Positions 34,191 to 42,816 of a DNA stretch of 49,034 bases are shown here, in pieces (position 1 is the first letter of the stretch; each line of letters opens with the position of its first letter). The position numbers and the translations under genes are program-made. Location: NCBI GenBank assembly GCA_949471785.1, contig CASWRE010000024.1, positions 1 through 49,034 on the forward strand, read 5' to 3'. The notes under the pieces were generated by a model, which made no database searches, was not told the origin of the DNA, and worked only from the letters and a program-made list of their open reading frames with translations. This DNA is from an uncultured Lachnospiraceae bacterium (GTDB taxonomy: Bacteria > Bacillota > Clostridia > Lachnospirales > Lachnospiraceae).

Positions 34191-35268
34191 AATATTACGT
34201 GTAGGAATCTTGGGAGCTACGGGTATGGTGGGGCAGCGGTTTATCTCTCTGCTGGAAAACCACCCATGGTTTGAGGTGACGACAGTGGCGGCCAGCCCCA
34301 GGAGCGCGGGCAAGACCTATGAGGAGGCTGTGGGAGGCCGTTGGAAGATGGATACGCCCATGCCGGAGGCTGTGAAAGGTCTTGTGGTTATGAATGTAAA
34401 TGAGGTGGAACGGGTAGCCGCCGGGGTAGATTTTGTATTTTCGGCAGTAGATATGTCTAAGGATGAGATCAAAGCCATTGAGGAAGAATACGCTAAAACG
34501 GAGACCCCAGTGGTGTCCAACAACAGCGCTCATCGCTGGACGCCGGATGTGCCCATGGTAGTGCCGGAGATCAACCCTCAGCATTTTGACGTAATCGAGT
34601 TCCAGAAAAAACGTTTGGGAACCACGAGGGGATTTATTGCGGTGAAGCCAAACTGTTCTATTCAGAGTTATGCGCCGGTGCTCACCGCCTGGAAAGAATT
34701 CGAGCCCTATGAGGTGGTGGCCACTACATACCAGGCTATTTCCGGCGCGGGCAAGACCTTTAGGGACTGGCCGGAGATGGTGGAAAATGTCATTCCCTAC
34801 ATCGGCGGCGAGGAGGAAAAATCGGAGATGGAGCCTCTGCGTCTGTGGGGCGAAATTAAGGACGGCGTGATCGTCCCGGCCAAGAGCCCGGTGATCACCT
34901 GTCAGTGTGTGCGTGTGCCGGTGCTGAACGGCCATACGGCGGCGGTGTTTGTAAAATTCCGGAAAAAACCCACGAAAGAGCAGCTGATCGAGAAGCTGGA
35001 GAGTTTTTCCGGGATTCCCCAGGAGCTTAAGCTTCCCAGTGCACCGAAGCAGTTCATCCGCTATATGGAGGAGGATAATCGACCCCAGGTGCAGGCGGAC
35101 GTAAATTATGAGAATGGTATGGGAATCTCCGTAGGCCGTCTCCGGGAAGATAAAGTGTACGATTGGAAGTTCATCGGTCTCTCCCATAATACGGTGCGCG
35201 GCGCGGCGGGCGGCGCGGTGCTGTGTGCGGAGACGCTGAAGGCGAAGGGTTATATTCAGGCGAAGTAA
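34183..35268 (+). CDS. asd: Aspartate-semialdehyde dehydrogenase (archaeal/yeast-type)
   Basis: A 361-residue NADP-dependent enzyme converting aspartyl phosphate to aspartate semialdehyde for lysine, threonine, methionine and diaminopimelate synthesis. The nucleotide-binding start is VGILGATGMVGQRFISLL; the catalytic cysteine is C158 in KPNCSIQSYAP. The downstream block GAGKTFRDWPEMVENVIPYI marks the subfamily typical of archaea and fungi, which several Clostridia also use. GGAGG lies about 10 nt before the ATG, inside the argH tail. Followed by a terminator. Confidence 0.93.
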   Translation: MNEILRVGILGATGMVGQRFISLLENHPWFEVTTVAASPRSAGKTYEEAVGGRWKMDTPMPEAVKGLVVMNVNEVERVAAGVDFVFSAVDMSKDEIKAIEEEYAKTETPVVSNNSAHRWTPDVPMVVPEINPQHFDVIEFQKKRLGTTRGFIAVKPNCSIQSYAPVLTAWKEFEPYEVVATTYQAISGAGKTFRDWPEMVENVIPYIGGEEEKSEMEPLRLWGEIKDGVIVPAKSPVITCQCVRVPVLNGHTAAVFVKFRKKPTKEQLIEKLESFSGIPQELKLPSAPKQFIRYMEEDNRPQVQADVNYENGMGISVGRLREDKVYDWKFIGLSHNTVRGAAGGAVLCAETLKAKGYIQAK

Positions 35269-35290
35269 AATCGGACAAGTTTTTACACGT

Positions 35291-35327
35291 TTGCCGTCGG
35301 AGAGGTTCCGGCGGCAGACGGTTTTTT
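35291..35327. terminator. Terminator between asd and the convergent URO-D gene
   Basis: A GCCGTCGG/CCGGCGGC stem (one G-T pair) overlaps an alternative CCGTC/GACGG pairing directly followed by six T residues on the plus strand. It ends the argH-asd transcript. It lies just past the stop of the opposing gene and could serve both. Confidence 0.7.
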
Positions 35328-35330
35328 CTT

Positions 35331-36440
35331 TTATTTTGATTTGACAGAATCCATCATGGCCTTTATGTTTTCAATCTTTGCATTGAGGGGGATCTCACAC
35401 CCAGACGCCAGCATAAATCCGCCGTTCATTCCCATTGCGATCAGTTTATCACAATATTCGGACACTTCCTCTGGACTGCTATAGGCAAACATGGTAGCGG
35501 GTACGTCGCCGCGGATGGCCTGGTATCCCTGGAGAATGTCATAGGCGGCGAAAATATCTGCCGCTCCATCTAATTCAATCAACATGGAACCGCGGGGAAC
35601 TTCTGTGAAATGCATTAGCATAGGAAACCAGTTTGCATCGGCATGCAGCACAGTTTGAATACCCGCCTCGTAATATCTCAGGATCATGGCTTTCATGTTT
35701 GGCCAGATGTATTCATTAAATAGCGCCGGGGAGGCGAAAACGGCCGATGAACGCATGGCGGCGTTCCAGACACGCGTTCCTCTCGTGGCCTTTATCCGCT
35801 GAATATTTTGTTCATCATCCAAAGGCTGGTATTTATGGATGATATCCATGATTGGGCCGGCATCTTCATACATATCGCAGGCAAATTCTCCCATAGAACG
35901 AATCAAAGACAGGTTATCATATATGGGATAGATAAAGGCGTGCGCTTCTGGCTCGATTCCGTTTTGATACAGATACCTAAAGGACTTGCCAAGATTTTCC
36001 CCTACCAGATGATATCGGGCGCCGACTTCCTGCATGGTCATTTTGGGATTCTGTATATCGGCCATATAAGAAAAATACCAGTTGTTCCAACCCATATCAT
36101 AAATTTTTTTGTATTCAGACGGATCATCAAAGTAGGGCTTTTCGATAAACTGATACAGTGCCTGGTCATCCAGCTCGACGCCGGGTTTTTTGGCCGGCAG
36201 TCCCATGGTAAAGATGGTATCTCCGGGACAGGTTGGCATTAAAGCATCGGGATGACCGATCCGGGCGATGGTTTTGTCCAATGCGGTAAGCCAGTTGTCT
36301 ATGTTTTCGCATATTTCTTTTTGTGTCATCCCCGCGATTGTGCCCACAGTCGTGAGCATCATAGGGCATACAGGGATTTCGTCTCTGCTGTGATAAGCTT
36401 CGAGGCTCAACATTTTTTCAAATTTCTCATGGGAATTCAT
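35331..36440 (-). CDS. URO-D-fold protein, third copy (HxD variant)
   Basis: A 369-residue URO-D/MtaA-superfamily protein on the minus strand, with GGAGG 6 nt before its ATG. The opening (KFEKMLSLEAYHSRDEIPVC) and the blocks PTCPGDTIFTMGLPAKKPGV and WPNMKAMILRYYEAGIQTVL fit the family. Its metal site differs: the usual HxC is H266-A-D268 (VLHADANWF), while the C-terminal cysteine missing from the other two copies is kept (C348 in LASGCEIPLNAK). It therefore belongs to another branch, possibly with a His/Asp/Cys metal site. It is divergent from a PucR-like regulator that has an amber codon. No transporter is adjacent. Confidence 0.75.
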   Translation of the reverse strand: MNSHEKFEKMLSLEAYHSRDEIPVCPMMLTTVGTIAGMTQKEICENIDNWLTALDKTIARIGHPDALMPTCPGDTIFTMGLPAKKPGVELDDQALYQFIEKPYFDDPSEYKKIYDMGWNNWYFSYMADIQNPKMTMQEVGARYHLVGENLGKSFRYLYQNGIEPEAHAFIYPIYDNLSLIRSMGEFACDMYEDAGPIMDIIHKYQPLDDEQNIQRIKATRGTRVWNAAMRSSAVFASPALFNEYIWPNMKAMILRYYEAGIQTVLHADANWFPMLMHFTEVPRGSMLIELDGAADIFAAYDILQGYQAIRGDVPATMFAYSSPEEVSEYCDKLIAMGMNGGFMLASGCEIPLNAKIENIKAMMDSVKSK

Positions 36441-36618
36441 TCTTATCCTCCTTTTTCATGATGTAAAGTAACGTTGACGGGTGGTTGCTTTTCATGTGTG
36501 ATATGTTGTTTTAAAATGATTATACTTTTGGTTGTAAGAGGATTCATCGTCATTTATAATCATTATTGAAAAATGAATAGAAAGTCATACGATATAATGT
36601 ATGAAGAGGTATGGCATT
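36441..36618. promoter_or_regulatory. Divergent control region, URO-D gene versus PucR-like gene
   Basis: TATAAT at 36593-36598 is a fair -10 for the rightward PucR-like gene. A perfect 8-bp inverted pair, TGATTATA (36517-36524) and TATAATCA (36555-36562), sits mid-gap and is a candidate regulator site. On the minus strand the left arm supplies a TATAAT suitable as -10 of the URO-D gene. No good -35 was found for either. Confidence 0.45.
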
Positions 36619-38055
36619 ATGCGGATCAGTATGTGGATGATAGCAGATTATCTGGAGGAAGCAGGCTATCAGCTTACCGTAAATACAAATGAAGGAATCG
36701 ATGAGATCCAGAATATACGCATTTTTTCCAGTAATACAAAGTTATCGCGCTATACGGTTTATTTGGATCAGGTGGATGACAGGGTCATTTGTATACATGT
36801 CCACGACATGATATATTTAACCCATAATGACGTGAATCAGATATTGAACGAGTTGTTGGATTTTATGGAATTGCTCAATGAATGGTCCGGAACGGCCGAT
36901 GAAAAAATCAGAAATGGCTGTTCTATAGAGGAATTATAGGATTATTGCGCGGAACTTGTCCCCTATGATTATCTGGTTGCGGACGCTTCATTTTATGTCA
37001 GGGGGGAAGGAGGCGACAGGGATTTTAATCCGGTTATTTCTCGGGTGATTGAAAGCCGTTTAATGCCTTTGGATGTACTTTTAAGCATGAACCGAAAACC
37101 GAATATCCGGCTGATGGATCAGAAACCATATCTGGTAGAATTAGAAAAATGGAATTGGAAAACCTGTGTAACAAATCTGTTTCTTAACTCTATTCACAAA
37201 GGATGGCTGATCGCCAATAACAAAAGCTGTGAGTTCTCTAATGGATTTCATTTCCTTTTGGAGAGAATGGGACATAAAGTCGAGAAATGGCTTTCCCTTA
37301 ATCAGACTCAGGTGGACACCTATAGTAAGAACGAACCGATTCTGGAAATTCTCAGCGATACGGTTCAGGATGTGGCGTTGCTGAAAAGAAAACTGGAAGG
37401 ATATGGATGGGAAGAAAGAGATCCCAAGGCGGTATATGTCCTTGAGGATTTTGAACAGAAAAGCAATACTGTAACGACGGTGTTAATGCATCATTTTGAG
37501 AAGGCGCTTACCAATACTTTTGTTCTTCGATATGATGGACATCTGCTGATCGTGGCGAATTTTGCCATCATTAGCCAGGAGAGCCTGGAAATGCGTATGG
37601 ATGAATTTTTGTTGTCTCATAAAATGATTGCCGGAAGCAGTCCGGTATTTGATAATATTTTTAATCTAAGGATCAATTATGAGACCGCCCGGATTGCCGT
37701 GCAGTATGCCTCGAATCAAAGTAAGAGGCTGTTTACTTTGCAGGATGTGGTTATCGCCTATATCCGGTTCGTAATAAAAAATAACGCCATCATTAAAATT
37801 GGGAATCCGGAGCTGGAAAAAATAAAGAATTACGACCGACAGCATGGTTCCTCTCTATATGGCACTTTGAAAATGTATCTACAAAATGAACGCAGGATCA
37901 ATGAAACAGCTCAGGCATTGTATATACATAGAAGTAAGCTGAAATATCGAATTGAAAAAATAGAAGAGATTGCGGATCTGGAACTTGATGATTTTAATGA
38001 GAGAATGTATTGTCTGTTATGCTTTATTCTGGATGAGACGGATGGAGAGGGATAG
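36619..38055 (+). pseudogene. PucR-like regulator interrupted by an in-frame TAG
   Basis: Codons 1-106 and 108-478 are in the same frame, separated only by TAG at 36937-36939. Read through, the protein is 478 residues, nearly equal to the intact relative at 19416 (484). The same MWMIA opening and C-terminal helix-turn-helix are present: MYLQNERRINETAQALYIHR, then SKLKYRIEKIEEIADLE. AGAGG lies 9 nt before this ATG. There is no other damage, so the stop is recent, a sequencing error, or suppressed. A downstream piece starting at 37045 would keep the DNA-binding part but lose most of the sensor. Its expected target is the divergent URO-D gene. Confidence 0.75.
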
Positions 38056-38100
38056 CAGTGCGAATTATTTTTCATTATTTTTTTATTAGGGATATATTCT

Positions 38101-40149
38101 ATGAAATCACTCTTTATTGCAGAAAAACCCAGTGTGGCCCAGGAATTCGCCCGGGCTTTGAAAATTAACGGAAGCCGCCGGGACGGTTATCTGGAGTCGG
38201 AAAAGGCTGTGGTGACCTGGTGCGTCGGGCATCTGGTGACCATGAGCTATCCGGAAAAGTACGATATGAAGTATAAAAGGTGGAGCCTGGAGACGCTGCC
38301 TTTTCTGCCGGAGAAATTTCTCTATGAAATCATTCCCAATGTGGAGAAACAGTTCAGGATCGTTTCAGACCTTTTGAATCGGGAGGATGTGGATACGATC
38401 TATGTCTGTACGGACTCAGGGCGGGAGGGGGAGTATATCTACCGCCTGGTGGAAATGATGGCCGGAGTGAAAGGGAAACGGCGGCTGCGGGTCTGGATTG
38501 ATTCCCAGACGGAAGAAGAAATCCTGCGGGGAATCCGGGAGGCAAAGGATGAATCGGCCTATGACCATCTGTCTGACGCGGCATTTCTGCGGGCGAAGGA
38601 GGATTACCTGATGGGGATCAATTTTTCCCGGCTGCTTTCCCTGCGTTACGGCAGCGCAGTGGGCAGCTATCTGGGAAACCGTTACCAGGTGATCTCCGTG
38701 GGCCGGGTGATGACCTGCGTGCTGGGCATGGTGGTTCGCCGGGAACGGGAGATCCGGGCCTTTGTGAAGACGCCCTTTTACCGGGTGATCGCCGGACTGG
38801 GGCTGGAGGGCGGGCAGAAGCTCCCTGCCGAGTGGAAAGCTGTGGAGGGGAGCCGGTATTTCAAGCATCCCTGCTTGTATAAAGAGAATGGATTTAAGGA
38901 AAAGAAGGACGCCCGGACTTTGATTGAAATTCTGAAAAAAGCAGAGCCCCAGGAGGCGCTTCTGGAGGCGGTGGAACGGAAGAAGGAGAAAAAAAATCCG
39001 CCCCTGCTCTACAATCTGGCGGAGCTTCAAAACGACTGCTCCCGGATGTTCAAGATGAGTCCCGACGAGACACTGCAGACGGTACAGGAGCTGTATGAGA
39101 AAAAACTGGTGACCTATCCCCGTACCGACGCCAGGGTACTTTCTTCGGCTGTGGCCAAGGAGATCGACAGAAATATCCGCGGGCTGACCGGGTATGAACC
39201 CTGCGCGTCTTTTGCGGGGGAGATTCTGGAAAACGGAAACTATAAGGGAATAGCGAAAAGCCGCTATGTCAATGATAAGCAGATCACAGATCATTATGCG
39301 ATCATTCCCACCGGCCAGGGACAGGCTGCCCTGCGCAGCGTATCGGAGCGGGGAAGGAAGGTTTATGAAGTGGTGGTTCGGCGGTTCTTAAGTATTTTTT
39401 ATGGTCCGGCGTTATACCAGCGGATCAGCGTGACGGCGGCTGTGGAGAAAGAACATTTCTTTGCCACAAGCAAGGCGCTGTTGGAGCAGGGCTACCTCAA
39501 GGTGGCGGCAAAAGAGGCGGCAGCGAAGAATGGCTCCGCGAAGAATACGGCGGCGGATACGGAAGGAAAAGGCGCGGCGGCAAAGAAAGCCGACGGGCAG
39601 GAGTTGGATATCTCTCTGCTGGCCGGACTCAGGAAGGGGACCAGGCTGCCTGTCCTGGACTATACGATTAAGGAGGGAGAGACTGCCCCGCCGAAACGGT
39701 ACAATTCCGGTTCCATGATTCTGGCCATGGAAAATGCCGGACAGCTCATTGAGGACGAAGAGCTGCGGGAACAGATCCGGGGCAGCGGCATCGGCACCAG
39801 CGCCACCCGGGCGGAGATATTGAAAAAGCTGGTGAATATTAAATACATAGATCTGAATAAAAAGACTCAGGTGATCACCCCCACGCTTCTGGGAGAGATG
39901 ATCCACGACGTGGTGGCAGGCTCCATTCGCTCCCTCTTAAACCCGGAGCTCACGGCGAGCTGGGAGAAGGGGCTTACTTATGTGGCGGAGGGGTCTATTG
40001 ACCAGTCGGAGTATATGGAGAAACTGGAACGGTTTATAAGGAGCCGCACTGAAGGAGTGCTGCGGCTCCGGAATCAGACGGATCTGCGGAAATATTTTGA
40101 TTACGCGGCGCAGTTCTATAAAAAAAGGGGAACCGGAAAAGAAAAATGA
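38101..40149 (+). CDS. topB: Type IA DNA topoisomerase (topoisomerase III-like)
   Basis: A 682-residue enzyme. The TOPRIM domain starts MKSLFIAEKPSVAQ (catalytic Glu at 8). The active tyrosine is Y339 in LVTYPRTDARVLS, and the domain IV-I blocks (INFSRLLSLRYG, YQVISVGRVMT, GIGTSATRAEILKKL) are present. The TOPRIM acidic motif reads TDSGREGE (D105, G107, E109): the second Asp of the normal DxDxE is glycine. An Ala/Lys-rich insert lies at about 470-500. There are no C-terminal zinc fingers. It should decatenate and relax single-strand-containing DNA. The start has only a weak AGGGA site. It overlaps the next gene as ATGA. Confidence 0.88.
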   Translation: MKSLFIAEKPSVAQEFARALKINGSRRDGYLESEKAVVTWCVGHLVTMSYPEKYDMKYKRWSLETLPFLPEKFLYEIIPNVEKQFRIVSDLLNREDVDTIYVCTDSGREGEYIYRLVEMMAGVKGKRRLRVWIDSQTEEEILRGIREAKDESAYDHLSDAAFLRAKEDYLMGINFSRLLSLRYGSAVGSYLGNRYQVISVGRVMTCVLGMVVRREREIRAFVKTPFYRVIAGLGLEGGQKLPAEWKAVEGSRYFKHPCLYKENGFKEKKDARTLIEILKKAEPQEALLEAVERKKEKKNPPLLYNLAELQNDCSRMFKMSPDETLQTVQELYEKKLVTYPRTDARVLSSAVAKEIDRNIRGLTGYEPCASFAGEILENGNYKGIAKSRYVNDKQITDHYAIIPTGQGQAALRSVSERGRKVYEVVVRRFLSIFYGPALYQRISVTAAVEKEHFFATSKALLEQGYLKVAAKEAAAKNGSAKNTAADTEGKGAAAKKADGQELDISLLAGLRKGTRLPVLDYTIKEGETAPPKRYNSGSMILAMENAGQLIEDEELREQIRGSGIGTSATRAEILKKLVNIKYIDLNKKTQVITPTLLGEMIHDVVAGSIRSLLNPELTASWEKGLTYVAEGSIDQSEYMEKLERFIRSRTEGVLRLRNQTDLRKYFDYAAQFYKKRGTGKEK

Positions 40150-40880
40150 GAGATTTTGTTTTTACATATATGAAAAAGAGATATAAGGCCGAACCGGAAT
40201 ACCCCTGGAGAAAGTACGATACAAATGCCGTATTCCGCCATGGGGACAATAAAAAATGGTTCGCATTGGTTATGCGTGTTCAGAAGAATAAGCTGGGGCT
40301 GGAAGGCGATGCATATGTCGACGTGATTAACCTGAAAACAGACGATATGTTTTTCCGGGACATGCTCATACAGCAGGAGGGGATACTCCCTGCGTATCAC
40401 ATGAACAAGCAGCATTGGATCACGGTGTGCCTGGACGGGACGGTGGGATCAGAACAGGTATGCGAGCTGATTGACAGGAGTTATATGGCGACGGCGTCGG
40501 CGAAGAAGAAAATCCGTCCGCCGAAGGAATGGCTCATACCGGCAAATCCGAAGTATTATGATATTGAACATGCTTTCGATGAGGTCGGAGAAATTGACTG
40601 GAAGCAGGGGAGAGGGATCAAAAAGGGAGATACGGTTTTTTTGTATGTGGCGGCCCCGGTGTCGGCGATCCTTTACAAATGCAAGGTGACAGAGACGGAT
40701 ATTCCCTATGCCTATGCGGAGAGGGATCTTGTGATAACGGCTTTGATGAAGATAAAGCTGATGAAGCGGTACGGGCCGGACAGGTTCAGCTTTGAGGCAT
40801 TGAAGAAGGAGTATGGTATTTATGCGGTCAGGGGGCCGAGAGGGATTCCGAATAATTTGAGCGTTGCGTTAGAAAAATGA
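40146..40880 (+). CDS. MmcQ/YjbR-family protein with a C-terminal EVE-like domain
   Basis: A 244-residue two-domain protein. Residues 1-115 are MmcQ/YjbR (CyaY-like fold, PWRKYDTNAVFRHGDNKKWF, then YHMNKQHWITVCLDGTV), a small domain often considered DNA-binding. Residues 125-240 (KEWLIPANPKYYDIEHAF, then KKGDTVFLYVAAPVSAILYK) look like an EVE/PUA-type domain, a fold that often reads modified bases. Its start overlaps topB by four bases, so the two are translationally coupled. A role in nucleic-acid handling is inferred; no enzyme motif is visible. Confidence 0.7.
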   Translation: MRDFVFTYMKKRYKAEPEYPWRKYDTNAVFRHGDNKKWFALVMRVQKNKLGLEGDAYVDVINLKTDDMFFRDMLIQQEGILPAYHMNKQHWITVCLDGTVGSEQVCELIDRSYMATASAKKKIRPPKEWLIPANPKYYDIEHAFDEVGEIDWKQGRGIKKGDTVFLYVAAPVSAILYKCKVTETDIPYAYAERDLVITALMKIKLMKRYGPDRFSFEALKKEYGIYAVRGPRGIPNNLSVALEK

Positions 40881-40914
40881 AAAAAGAGGGATTTGGCGGC
40901 TTCCGCGAAATCAG

Positions 40915-41592
40915 GGAGCAGCTATTGGTTCCCAAACCCGGATTCATGTGTTACAATACCTGTCAAAGACAGGTGATTCTCATGAAAGGCATTTCGAATA
41001 TTTTTTTGCAAACAGAAGCGTTACCGTCATTAGATGGCTGGTCTCCGGATATGATCACGCCGTACATTTCACATCCAGTCACCAGTACCTGATGAATTCG
41101 GCCAGTATATGCGAAAACACTATGATTCCAGCGATATCGGCCGTGTGCCGGATATCAGTCAGATTGATCACGTTCTGCGCTGCGATCCTGTCTTGCGTGA
41201 TTACGCAGATGAATTGTGGACATCCTATTGGGAGCGGTTTGTCGGGGACGCGCTTGTGGGCAACTTTGACCGGCATATGGGAAATTGGGGGTATATCACA
41301 GATATACAGGCGGAAAACATCAGGATATGAGCCTTTCCTGACCCGGGCCGTGATAAAAACTGTTCCTGTTATTTTGGATCAGATGCCCGATATCTATAGG
41401 TTTATTGATGGCCAGGTTTTTCTGTCTGATACAAGGAAGACATTTTATAAGACGATTCTGGAAACACGAGCAGAGGTGATATTGAAGCCTGCTTACGAAT
41501 GCTGTATTTCCGGGAAATATAAGATGGATTCCCGGGAAAGGTTAGAAGGAGGGGCAGATTATACAGAACAGGATTTTGAAAGGGATGGATGA
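40915..41592 (+). pseudogene. HipA/CtkA-like kinase remnant
   Basis: Pieces of a HipA-fold Ser/Thr kinase are scattered over two or three frames. A start-like piece (LQYLSKTGDSHERHFEYFFA) is at 40948. A central piece at 41088-41330 has SYWERFVGDALVGNFDRHMG, the HipA-type catalytic NxDRH loop. A C-terminal piece (MPDIYRFIDGQVFLSDTRKT, then FYKTILETRAEVILKPAYE) runs to 41592. At least two frameshifts separate them. HipA-type kinases act as toxins in toxin-antitoxin pairs or as stand-alone kinases; no antitoxin gene is seen beside it. It is inactive as it stands. Confidence 0.65.
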
Positions 41593-41609
41593 GCTGGGCC
41601 CGGCAGCCG

Positions 41610-41638
41610 TTGACTAATCCGGGAATTTTTTTTATAAT
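41610..41638 (+). promoter_or_regulatory. Promoter of asnA
   Basis: TTGACT and TATAAT with a 17-bp, T-rich spacer, about 85 bp before the asnA ATG. A close match to the sigma-70 consensus, just past the kinase remnant. Confidence 0.8.
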
Positions 41639-41723
41639 CTTTTATGGTTCGGTCTAAAAATCCTGATGTTATCTTAAAATATATTGTTCTAAGAATGGAT
41701 TTTTCGACCAGAAGGAGGATATT

Positions 41724-42731
41724 ATGAGTCATACCTACATACCGGAGGATTATTTTTCCATGTTGAGCCTTTATGAGACTCAGGAAGCCATCGGTACGAT
41801 CAAGAGTATTTTTGAGAAGAAGCTGAGCATTGCCCTCCATCTCAAACGGGTGACGGCACCTCTTGTGGTGGATCCGATGACGGGTCTGAACGATGACTTG
41901 AACGGGGTGGAGCGCCCGGTGGACTTTGATATACCGGCTTTACAAGCCGATGCCCAGGTGGTGCAGTCTTTGGCCAAGTGGAAACGCATGGCCCTGCACC
42001 GCTATGATTTCTATGTGGGGAAGGGGCTTCTGACGGATATGAACGCCATTCGCCGGGATGAGGAGCTGGACAATATCCACTCTATTTATGTGGATCAGTG
42101 GGACTGGGAGAAGGTGATCCGTCAGGAAGATAGGACGGAGGAGTATCTGAAAGATACGGTGAAACGGATTGTCAATGTGATCTGCAATACTCTGGATGAG
42201 GTAAAGTATCATTTTGAAAATCTGAGAACCAGGCTTTGCAGGGAGGTGTCTTTTATCACTTCCTCAGAGCTGGCGGAGCTCTATCCGGACAAAACGCCGA
42301 AGGAGCGGGAGGATCTGTTTGTCCGGGAACATCAAACAGCTTTTATCATGCAGATCGGCGATGTGATGGCCAACGGAGAGCGCCATGACGGCCGGGCTCC
42401 GGACTATGACGACTGGGCGCTGAACGGCGACCTGCTGTTCTGGAATCCGGTGCTGGGCCATGCGCTGGAGATTTCCTCCATGGGAATCCGTGTGGACGCC
42501 AGGTCTCTGGATGAGCAGCTTACGAAGGCCGGATGCGATCATCGCCGCGGCCTGCCTTTCCATAAAATGCTGCTTGAAGGCAAGCTGCCCTTTACTATCG
42601 GCGGCGGCATCGGCCAGTCCCGCCTGTGTATGCTGCTGCTGGGCAAGGCCCATATCGGCGAAGTGCAGGCATCCGTATGGGATATGGAGACGGTAAAAAT
42701 TTGCAGGAGGGCGCGGGTGGAACTGTTGTAG
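41724..42731 (+). CDS. asnA: Aspartate-ammonia ligase (asparagine synthetase A)
   Basis: A 335-residue class II aminoacyl-tRNA-synthetase-like enzyme that makes asparagine from aspartate, ammonia and ATP. Recognised blocks: LHLKRVTAPLVVDPMTGLND near the start, VQSLAKWKRMALHRYDF, YVDQWDWEKVI, and the C-terminal GGGIGQSRLCMLLLGKAHIG. AAGGAGG lies 6-7 nt before the ATG. Length is normal. Transcribed from its own promoter upstream and possibly together with the transferase gene that follows at 86 bp. Confidence 0.96.
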   Translation: MSHTYIPEDYFSMLSLYETQEAIGTIKSIFEKKLSIALHLKRVTAPLVVDPMTGLNDDLNGVERPVDFDIPALQADAQVVQSLAKWKRMALHRYDFYVGKGLLTDMNAIRRDEELDNIHSIYVDQWDWEKVIRQEDRTEEYLKDTVKRIVNVICNTLDEVKYHFENLRTRLCREVSFITSSELAELYPDKTPKEREDLFVREHQTAFIMQIGDVMANGERHDGRAPDYDDWALNGDLLFWNPVLGHALEISSMGIRVDARSLDEQLTKAGCDHRRGLPFHKMLLEGKLPFTIGGGIGQSRLCMLLLGKAHIGEVQASVWDMETVKICRRARVELL

Positions 42732-42816
42732 AGGAAGCAGACATCCCTGTGCGGTCTTTGGTTACGTCGGGCAGGTTTGAGAGACTGGCGTTGCCGCAGG
42801 AGGAAAGGAGGTAGTT

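Noticed and set aside
36937..36939. TAG as a pyrrolysine codon in the PucR-like gene
   Set aside because: Pyrrolysine is known from methylamine methyltransferases; no pyl genes are in the window, and a regulator has no reason to use it. A nonsense mutation or sequencing error is simpler.
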